From positions 2,258,762 through 2,322,761 of the forward strand of contig NC_047064.1 of NCBI RefSeq assembly GCF_902459465.1: 64,000 bases of DNA, written 5' to 3'. Below, in pieces: positions 56,701 to 64,000 of this stretch. Made by a program: the position numbers and the translations under genes. The stretch is from Asterias rubens. Lineage: Eukaryota > Echinodermata > Asteroidea > Forcipulatida > Asteriidae. Numbering within the stretch: the first letter of the stretch is position 1; every line of letters starts with the position of its first letter. Below the pieces are notes generated by a model. The model saw nothing but the letters and a program-made list of their open reading frames with translations, was not told where the DNA came from and searched no databases.

Positions 56701-59700
56701 CTGTAGACTCCCCAAAATACAAGGTTTTCCAATGTGTTTAAAACTTCCCCAAAACAAGATAAAAAAACCAAAACAATTACCGTGGCCCTTATTTCATGCG
56801 CTGCAAAATTGAGAAACAGCAAATTAGTGAACACTCAATTATGCAACAATAGCTATTATCATAAACAGAATGAGAAAAAAACCCACCTACAACCCCTGAT
56901 CTTATCTTTGTTTTGGTTACATATACAGACAATTTTTGTTTAAATTACAACCACTAAAAAAACACGGCAAAAAAAATCGTTTACATTTGTAAGGGAGACA
57001 TGTTAAAGTAAAATTCAAATTGGGAACCCCCCCTCGGGGAGAAATGCCGCACCCATTGTGCCCCTCCCCCTAAAATGTATGTTGTTCAGTAGCTAGCTGC
57101 TGTCTGGTCTGATCGTTCAATGTGATCAGGCCCCTAGCAAGCCTGACATGAAAACAGATCAATACATACAATTACAGTGTACCAAATTGTAGGCTACATG
57201 TATGCCGTTTTATGCACAGGTGTGCCACGACAATACACAAACACTGTTTGAATTGATGTCAATTGTTATGGCATCTTGTTGGAATGAGTAGGGCCTACAC
57301 GTACATTTAGGAGGAGGGTTTTCAAGTTAGAATGCTTGACTCCTTGTTGATCCCCACATATACACAGTGTAGTAATCATGAATAAATGGGTACAAAGAAT
57401 GTTCACAAGTTATTTTATTTATGAGTAAAGAAAATACAAATTTGGTACAGGAAAATTATTGCCTTTTCATAATTTTATGTGGATAGACGTGTCTACATAA
57501 AAATCATAAGGCCTAAACTGTACCAAGGGGCATAGGCCCTATATAAATTAAATAAACATAGGCCCTACCCCAACATGTACTAATCCCCTTTCACACTCGA
57601 TAAATCTCCCAGGAATATGTGGTTGACCTTTACGTCTGAATTGCTAACCCTCATTGCAATGACTCCTGAGAAATAAATGTATCCATTCCCCAGGTAATAG
57701 CTAACCCCTGCTTGGAAGTGGGGGTTAAGCCATATAACCCAGGGTTAGTATTATTACATGCCTCGAAATAACCCACAGGAGTGGCCAGGGTGCCCTTTGC
57801 AAAATTCAAATACAAATTTACGTTTGTGAGAGAACCTTTCCAGAGAGAAATTTCTGTGCCCCTTCAAGAGAAGTTCAAGGCCTGAACTGAGTGATCATTC
57901 TTCGCAGAAATTTTGCACCATAATGTAGTTTGAAAAGAACATGTGCCCCTGGAATTTCCTGGGGTTTTATTTCCTGGGAATGGACCCTTCCCATGAAATA
58001 TGCTAATTACATTCACGCATGCGTACAGACCCTGTTGGTTGGCAAACGCCATAGAGTTGTGCACTAAGCAGACGCGCAATCGCGTCTGCCTCACGCACCC
58101 ATTAGCCGTGTACAAAACAGCGCGATGTTCCCACATTTTGCCAACCAAAACGTTAGTGCGCACGCGCTATGTGCAATTTACATATTTCATGGGAAGGGTC
58201 CATTGCCTCTGTAGTGTGAAAAGGAAGGTCTAAAAATGTTTTAACACTGTACGCATACAATGTGTAGGCCTACACATGTATAGTGTCTGCATATCACAAT
58301 CAAAACACCATTGAACCATGAACAATTATCGAGTCAGCTTGGACGATATTCCACTTAACATTATTGGCTAATTAGGCATCCCATGTAAACTTAATACCAG
58401 GAGTAAAATATTTGCCGTCTAAATTAACCATATTGATAGGTAGTTAAATGAAACTTGAGTCGCTGTTAAATACACATAAGACACAGTGTGTTTATGAAGT
58501 GGTGGTTAATGTTCAGTTATGTGTACATAATTGACAGGTGTGAAAATTCGATGTGAGGGCAAGTAATTTTTTTTAATGAAGTAAAGGCCACTTTTATTGG
58601 GGAGCATTTAAAGGGGTGCCAAGGCTATTAAAGGAACACGTTGCCTTGGATCGGTCGAGTTGGTCTTTGAAAAGCGTTCGTAACCGGTTGTTATAAAATG
58701 CATATGATTAGAAAGATATTTTAAAAGTAGAATATAATGATCCACACAAGTATCACTCCAAATTGAGTGGTTTTCCTTTTACCTCGTCGACTAACACGGT
58801 TGACCATTTATGGGAGTCAAATTTTTGACTCCCATAAATGGCCGACATTGTTAGTTCGCAAAGTAAAAGGAAAACCACGCAATTTTGAGGCAAATTTGTT
58901 TGGATTATTGTATCCTACTTTTAAATCATCTTTCTAACCATATGAATTTTATGGCAAACGGTTACAAACGCTTTTCAAAGACCAACTCGACTGATCCAAG
59001 GCAACGTGTTCCTTTAATAGCCATGGGCATGGAGATGGATGGGTTGGTTTCTACCATCCACCACTCTTTGGCTGTAAAAGTGTTTACAGCTGTCGAGTCT
59101 GAACCTTCTTTTGCAAGCTTCTGTAAGTGTCATCTTGTGCTCTGGGCCAGATTTAATCAAGCCTATATAAGCACAAAAACCTGCTAAGCACAGGAAAATC
59201 ATGCTTAGCAAAAACAGGTTATCATCCATTATTCCATAAAGTTAACCACTGTAGCGACTGATGCCCCACTCATTTTGTGCTTAGCAGAGACATTTTTCAA
59301 GCAGTATTTTCTTCCAATTAGCTTTATGAAAATGGGCTCAGCTTTTTTTAAGTTTGTGTCAGTGTCTATCTTGTGGATTTGATTCGGTCATCATTCTGTA
59401 TGTTTGGAGAATGATGCAATGTATTTTTATGTTGTAAGAATGTATTTTGTGTGGAAGACTATGTACACAAAGTGCACCCTAGATGGCCCTTCATTCTGAA
59501 AAATTTCTGATCAATTCATCTTGACTCTAACTGACTAACACTTAATCACTTGTAAGCATGCTCCTGAATAATGCCTAAAAACACTCTTGGAATATTTTTC
59601 ATGTACTCATGCTGAGAATTTTTCACTTGTGAATGTTTGGTGTACTGTTACTCGTGTTAGTACTTATGTTAACGGAGGTGTAATTGAAATTTCACTTCAG

Positions 59701-62700
59701 AAAAATGTACATTTTTGTGCACTTTGCACAATTTGATTGACATTCAAGAAAAATGTATGCAAGAAGTACTTTTTATTAATTGTGAGAACTAAAACTTTTC
59801 AAGTTCATAGAAAATAAAGCATAAAGCGAACACAAATAAAAATTTGTGATGTGTGCAGTTTTGGTAATTGTGGCCCATACAGCACAGTAAAGATCATACG
59901 TGTGTCAGGAGCAGTCTTTACATCAGTCTTAACCAGTCTTAACCAGTCTTAACCAGTCCTTGTTCGAAGCCTAAAAAAAGCTTTATTGAGACTGTTTGTA
60001 TCAATTTAAGCCATCTATTAAAGCCATTTCGACCCTACATGCATAGCTGAATCTTTCTCAAAGGTATTTATAAACACAATGCGTGTAATAAACCAAAACA
60101 TTGATGATACAGCATCATACGAGAGCAGTCTTAACATCAGTCCAGTCTTCACCAGTCTTAACCAGTTCTTGTTCGTTGACTCAAAAAGCAAATAAAGCTT
60201 TATTTGAGACGTGTATAAATGTAGCCATCTAAGCCATTTCGACCCTACATACATGTACATAGCTGAATCTTTCTCAAAGGTATAAACACATGTGTGTAAT
60301 GTATGTGCCATAAACATTGATGATACAGCAACGCTCGTACGGGAGCAGTCTTTACATCAGTCCATACCAGTCCTAACCAGTCTTACCAGTCTTTTTCATA
60401 GCCTTATTAAAAAAAGCTTTATTTGAGGCTGTGTGTATCAATTTAAAGCCATTTCAACCCCACATTATAGCTGAATCATTCTCAAAGGTAAACACAATGC
60501 GTATAATAAAAAACCAAACATTGATGATACAGCACCGATCATACGAGAGCAGTCACATCAGTCTATTCCAGTTTTAACCAGTCTTAACCAGTCTCGTTCC
60601 TTGCCTTTAAAAACCAAACAAGCTATATTTGAGAGTGTATAAATTTAAGCCATTTAAGCCAGTTTGACCCTACATAATGTATTAGGCTACTATTAGCGGT
60701 ATCCTAAAACAATGCAAGTAATGTATATTATGTACCATAAAAAATGATGATGACATTGCACATAGCTTTATTCATGTAGTGAAAGACGCCACGTCAATGG
60801 CATTCTTGATAGTAATGTACATCAATACATTGTACATGGTCTATGTATGTACAATGTATGACCTTAGGCAGTACAATTCCTCAACGGTAATTTTGAATGG
60901 GGCCACTTTTCAACAGGAATTGTTCAGATCCACTTTATAAATGTTTTCCAATATTTCTCCAATCAGTAAAAAACATTCTGTATAGTTTTTTCAAAATTCC
61001 TTATTATATACTGTCAAATCAATCACACTTGAGTTGTGTGGTCCATGGACATCTACAATCTATTATGCAATTCTCTTCACAGTATGGGCATGGTTTCAGA
61101 TGACTGGTGTCAGCCAAATGTCATTCACATTATAAACAGTCATCATATAAAGTATCCTTGTGCAACCCACTCCCATTAGTGGGTGGGGTGAATCCACAAG
61201 ACTGTAGGGCTTATTGCTCAATTTTTTGCAGGACCAGAAATTGTTTTCACGACCAGAATCAAGATGAGATAAAAAAAACTGATGTAAACTTTTTTTTATT
61301 TGGACAAACTAGTGAAGCTTTCTACATTATAATTGTCTTATTGAAAGGCATTATCAGACTCTTGTCAATGTTCGAACATAATATTTTGTTTTCACTCAAG
61401 ATACTATGCAGTAAGGCATTATTAATTATTCAATGGACCTTATGCATTGACGTCATCCAGCCGCCATCTTAGAGGAAAAACGGTGATGAAACAATCGAGA
61501 CGCATGGATTTGTAGGCACGGCACACAGTATTGACCAATGAACAACCTCCTTTTGACCTCTAGGTGAGGGCGCCCTACTGAAATGACGTCATGTGCATAA
61601 GGTCTATTGAAAAAACACACAAGACTACTGGACTTGTCTGCCAGTGAGTTTATTGGCCCGACACTAAAATCACTGGCCTCAGGTGTGGTGGTCCAGAGTA
61701 AATTTTGAATCCTGCTGTGCACCTTAGGTGTGCCTCTCCTCTCTCCTCCTATGTGTCCTATGAAGTACTGCTTACATGTACATGTACAGTGTAGGCTCCT
61801 AGATTGGGAATCCGACATACATGTAGCAAAAGCATGCTGCCCTTGACGCTCTGTAAGAAGGAATTACTGGCTAGATTAATTTGATTCATGGAATGGAGGA
61901 CTGTCTAAATTAAATAATCCCACATGTAAATAACAATAATATAGACGCATAATTATGTTTTGATATCAAATTTGTTTTGTTAAAAGGAGGGTTTGTTTTA
62001 AATGTTCTCTTTCCTTATTTTTTTTTATACAACTTGGATAATTGGGGGGGGGGGGCATCAAAATCAATGTTAAGGCATGAACACTATGTTTTTATTATCC
62101 TAAAATGTATTTTTCTCAGTACCATATTCATGCAGAATTTCTTGACCAATATCGTTGCATCGGTGCAAAAAGCATTGAAAAAACATTGTGTATCTCGGCG
62201 CGCACTTAGTTTTGTTTGAACGACTTGGCAAATTTTTAGCAAGGTACAACCTTTTTAACAGTTTTAAACTTGTTGTTTTTTTGGAGAAACTTAACACTTT
62301 TGCACTGACAGGCCATTATGTCCAAATCAGATCATTTGTTCCAATATCACAAAAAGAAAATCTCCAAGTTCAAAAGTGGATTTTTTTTCCCCGCTACAGA
62401 ATGATCTGGACTTACCGGTCAAAATCAAGTCTGGTCATCTGGGTAAACTGACCCTCAAGATCCCATGGAAGAACCTGTACTCAGCCCCAGTGGAAGCTAC
62501 TATTGAGGGTCTCTATGTCTTGGTTGTTCCAAATGCAGGTAGGAAAACCTCAATGGACCCTTCCCATGAAATATGCTAATTACATTCATGCATGCGTACA
62601 AACCCTGTTGGTTGGTAAACACCATAGAGTTGTGCACTAAGTAGACGCGCAATCGCGTCTGCGTCACGCACCCATTAGCCGTGTACAAAACAGCACGATG

Positions 62701-64000
62701 TTCCCTCATTTTGCCAACCAAAACGTTAGTGCGCACGCGCTATGTGCAATTTACATATTTCATGGGAAGGGTCTAATAAATAATGAATAATGATGGGTTT
62801 TTACTTGTAAACAAGGTTATAAATAACTTTCAGCCACCCAGCTGACTGCTAACCTTGTATTTGTTTTTAATAAGAATCAAGAATAATTATATTATTACTA
62901 ATAAAATTATATTTATTTTGGTTTTTACCCATAAACTGATGTCTGTTAGCGCTATATACTCGGTACTTACCCAGGTTCTGTGAAAAAAAAATCACAGGCA
63001 TTTTTACTCAGGTGGGATTCAAACCCACGACCTTTGCAATTCCAGAGCAGTGTCTTACCAACTAGACCACCGAGATTGCCAGGTGGCTAGAGGCAGTTCG
63101 AAAACTATAAATAAAACCTATCATTTTCTAGGTGGAAATTTTATCAACTGCCAGACTCGTATATTGTACATATGTTCTACCCACAAAATAATATGCTGAA
63201 TCAAAACTTGCTATGTGACACACCATGCATAAATCAGACACTTCTTGGAAAAAGTGAAATGGCATTTAAATTTAAAATTGTTAGTGAAGTGCAACAATTG
63301 ATACAATATTTGTTTTAGGCATGGTAGCTCTGTAACAGCTGGTGCATACACAATGATAATTCACACTAAAATAATTTTATCTAACGACCTACATCTTTAA
63401 TCTTAAAAAAAACTTTCTTATCAGTTTTTAAAGGGACCCAAGTTCAAACAACAAATCAATTTTTGTCCTGACGCATTTGATAATTTTGTTTCTGGTTTTG
63501 ATGATTGATTTTTACTGCAAATAAGAACTCAAATTTCAGTGATATTTGATTGTTTGCGTAGATATCAAGTACGATGCAGAGAAGGATTCCCAGCAGAAGT
63601 TTGAGGCCAAACAACGGACCCTGCAGATGGTGGAGGACACTAAACAGAAAGAGAAGGAGAGAGAGGAAGGCGCAGGTTAGAGGTCATGACCCTTGACCCA
63701 ATTTATTCCAGATTAGAAATCATTTAACTCATTCAATAATGTCTACCTGAATTGAGCTATAAGACTTTTTAATGGATGTTAAATTTTGCATCGATGATGC
63801 AATATATTTTTTTTTCTTGTCAAAGTTAAATAGACTGAACATGTTTGGTTGTTGTCAAAGACCAGTCTTCTCTCTTGGTGTATCCCAGTATCCCAACATA
63901 TACATAAAATAGCAATGTGAAAATTTGGACTCATTTGGTCATTGAAGTTGCAAGAGAATAATGAAAGAAAAAAACACCCTTGTTGCACAATTTTGTTTGA
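47789..64000 (+). CDS. VPS13A/C-type bridge-like lipid-transfer protein, N-terminal exons
   Basis: Four coding exons with matching phases: 47789-47888, 53204-53247, 62400-62538 and 63562-63675; the gene runs off the right edge. They encode the first 132 residues or so of a protein that usually exceeds 3,000. The start [20 protein letters not shown], then [48 protein letters not shown] and a Lys/Glu-rich helix are the chorein-N region of VPS13, the cap of a long hydrophobic groove that moves phospholipids between membranes at contact sites. The sequence is closest to vertebrate VPS13C, with VPS13A next; it may represent the single pre-duplication gene. Exon 4's donor (gttaga) is weak, so that boundary is slightly uncertain. 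Introns 1 and 2 (5.3 and 9.2 kb) are full of repeats. Confidence 0.93.
47889..49877. other. VPS13 intron 1, first part
   Basis: AT-rich, no embedded gene recognised; the small frames are not supported. Confidence 0.45.
49878..50276. repeat. Family A MITE (VPS13 intron 1)
   Basis: It runs from ttaaaggcagtggacactat to atagtgtccagtgtctttaa, 399 bp, with all internal blocks. Confidence 0.85.
50440..50633. repeat. Family C MITE, right-hand part
   Basis: It matches 857-1047 ('tagcttgctta', 'cacatgtt', 'ctggccaaa', 'tgttgtttac') and ends agctctatgaaattaggccc. The left end is lost. Confidence 0.6.
51340..51910. repeat. Local duplication of about 170 bp (offset near 376)
   Basis: 'ataagtttcaggcctacgca', 'gagggacatgata' and 'cagaattattttgtgaaca' recur at 51430-51535 and about 51806-51905. 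Both copies contain 'gcatygaggcaat..cytygttgcct', a palindromic word also found at 55364-55390, so the unit itself belongs to a dispersed family. Confidence 0.65.
52513..52572. repeat. Perfect 30-bp tandem duplication
   Basis: The unit starting aggtgtgcacttgaagcaaa is repeated once exactly (52513-52542, 52543-52572). It contains the palindromes gtgcac and aagcgctt. The identity points to a recent event. Confidence 0.9.
53248..54537. other. VPS13 intron 2, first part
   Basis: It holds a C-rich tract (53583-53599) and a fragment of the dispersed 'gataccttcacrgaggcaa' type repeat at about 54430-54515. No gene is seen. Confidence 0.4.
54538..54939 (+). repeat. tRNA-Leu-derived SINE, full length
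   Basis: The first 85 bases fold as a tRNA. The acceptor stem gtcgtgg pairs with ccgtgac (all seven pairs, two as G-U). The D region is ccgagcggttaaga, the anticodon loop ttcaaac gives CAA (Leu), a long variable arm follows, and the T arm has ggttcgaatcc. The body (to 'gtaaacccttataaggtgct') and a tail ('gcgctatataagacttcg') follow. Other copies lie at 32090-32365 (-), 32418-32640 (+) and 6157-6235 (-, tail only). Confidence 0.85.
54940..57981. other. VPS13 intron 2, middle part
   Basis: It includes a dispersed-repeat fragment with the palindromic word 'gcaacgaaggcgattgcct' (55370) and long AT-rich stretches. Small frames, such as those around 56340-56570, are unsupported. Confidence 0.4.
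57982..58201. repeat. 220-bp MITE (ggacccttcccatgaaatat ends), copy 1
   Basis: The ends ggacccttcccatgaaatat and atatttcatgggaagggtcc are exact inverted repeats of about 20 bases. A central hairpin 'cagacgcgcaatcgcgtctg' lies at about 58069. A nearly identical copy in the same orientation is at 62555-62773. Confidence 0.9.
58202..58622. other. Intron spacer between MITEs
   Basis: AT-rich; nothing recognised. Confidence 0.4.
58623..59022. repeat. Family D long palindromic MITE, 400 bp
   Basis: It runs from ggctattaaaggaacacgtt to aacgtgttcctttaatagcc. Nearly the whole element is palindromic around 'gggagtcaaatttttgactc' (58810-58840). The terminal TTAAAGG resembles families A and B. The frame 58885-59187 is element sequence. 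Confidence 0.9.
59142..59340. repeat. Family C MITE, diverged
   Basis: It runs from 'tgggccagatttaatcaagc' to 'agctttatgaaaatgggctc', with 'tgctaagcacaggaaaatca' in the middle. Confidence 0.6.
59880..60690. repeat. Satellite-like array, four units of about 160-230 bp
   Basis: Units start at the word cagca (59880, 60110, 60326, 60530) and share 'gagcagtc...acatcagtc', 'aaccagtcttaaccagt', 'agctttatttgag', 'gccatttcgaccctacat' and 'attgatgata'. A nested 10-12-base period (cagtcttaac) varies in copy number at each unit's start. It lies inside VPS13 intron 2. Confidence 0.9.
60691..61430. other. Intron spacer
   Basis: It contains 'acatgta..tgtacaatgtat' short inverted words (60815-60860). No gene is seen. 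Confidence 0.4.
61431..61609. repeat. 180-bp MITE with CRE ends and a YY1-type site
   Basis: The left end caatggaccttatgcattga and right end gtgcataaggtctattg are inverted. TGACGTCA lies at 61448 and again near 61593. CCGCCATCTT (61461-61470) is a YY1-type motif. Confidence 0.8.
61610..62399. other. End of VPS13 intron 2
   Basis: It holds a G tract (62045-62055) and AT-rich DNA; the acceptor is ctacag at 62399. Confidence 0.45.
62555..62773. repeat. 220-bp MITE copy 2, 16 bases past a VPS13 splice donor
   Basis: It has the same ends and central hairpin as 57982-58201, in the same orientation, with only scattered substitutions. It begins 16 bases after the donor of the exon ending at 62538. 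Confidence 0.9.
62790..63090 (-). repeat. tRNA-derived SINE (VPS13 intron 3)
   Basis: On the minus strand the head has 'ggtggtctagttggtaagac' (A-box) and 'gtgggtttgaatcccac' (B-box and T arm). The body matches 26698-26815 ('gtaagtaccgagtatatagc', 'gggtaaaaacc'), and an AT-rich tail with 'attatattattac' closes it. Confidence 0.7.
63826..64000. repeat. Family A MITE cut by the window edge
   Basis: It starts 'gttaaatagactgaacatgt' and continues with 'gaccagtcttctctcttggt', 'aatgaaagaaaaaaacaccc' and 'ttgttgcaca'. It continues beyond the window. Confidence 0.75.

Overview
The window is eukaryotic, almost certainly metazoan DNA: long AT-rich introns and spacers, short coding exons with canonical GT/AG borders and matching phases, and a very high load of short palindromic transposons and tRNA-derived SINEs. 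The proteins are animal-type (VPS13 A/C type, SRP19, Lifeguard/TMBIM, VPS4-type AAA ATPase, fibrinogen-related lectin-like protein, EMI-EGF protein). Together with repeats opening 'GGGCCCAATTTCATAGAGC' or 'TTAAAGGCACTGGACACT', they suggest an echinoderm, most likely a sea star. That assignment is an inference from recalled repeat style and protein similarity, not from a search.

Layout. (1) 653-805 (+): last coding exon of a Lifeguard/TMBIM (Bax-inhibitor-1 family) gene whose other exons lie left of the window. (2) 3923-4951 (+): single-exon gene for a secreted PAN/apple + fibrinogen C-terminal protein with a TATA promoter. (3) 9731-19161 (+): ten-exon gene for a divergent VPS4-like MIT-AAA ATPase (about 428 aa), complete. 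(4) 19.2-31.6 kb: no coding gene recognised. It holds a 1-kb inverted-repeat element, a 16-bp minisatellite, a 155-bp tandem duplication and a 25.0-28.8 kb field of degenerate tandem repeats with splice-like borders, possibly a noncoding transcript. (5) 34990-31656 (-): SRP19, four exons, complete. (6) 38585-45886 (+): six-exon gene for a compact EMI + two-EGF protein (235 aa) with signal peptide and hydrophobic, GPI-signal-like tail. (7) 47789 to beyond the right edge (+): first four coding exons of a VPS13A/C-type bridge-like lipid-transfer protein, spread over 16 kb.

The genes do not form an operon-like system; they are unrelated housekeeping (SRP19, VPS13, VPS4-like, TMBIM) and extracellular (FReD, EMI-EGF) genes. 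VPS4 and VPS13 families both act on endosomal membranes, but nothing here shows a functional link.

The most unusual material is the mobile DNA. There are at least three short-palindrome families with TTAAAGG...CCTTTAA ends, a 650-bp element with a perfect 9-bp target duplication and an internal array of palindromic GTGTCCGG repeats, a 414-bp element whose 27-bp perfect inverted ends are built from a reiterated GCCGTCAACTC word, a nested insertion, and several MITEs carrying TGACGTCA or YY1-like motifs. The EMI-EGF gene's second coding intron is a dense nest of at least six such elements.
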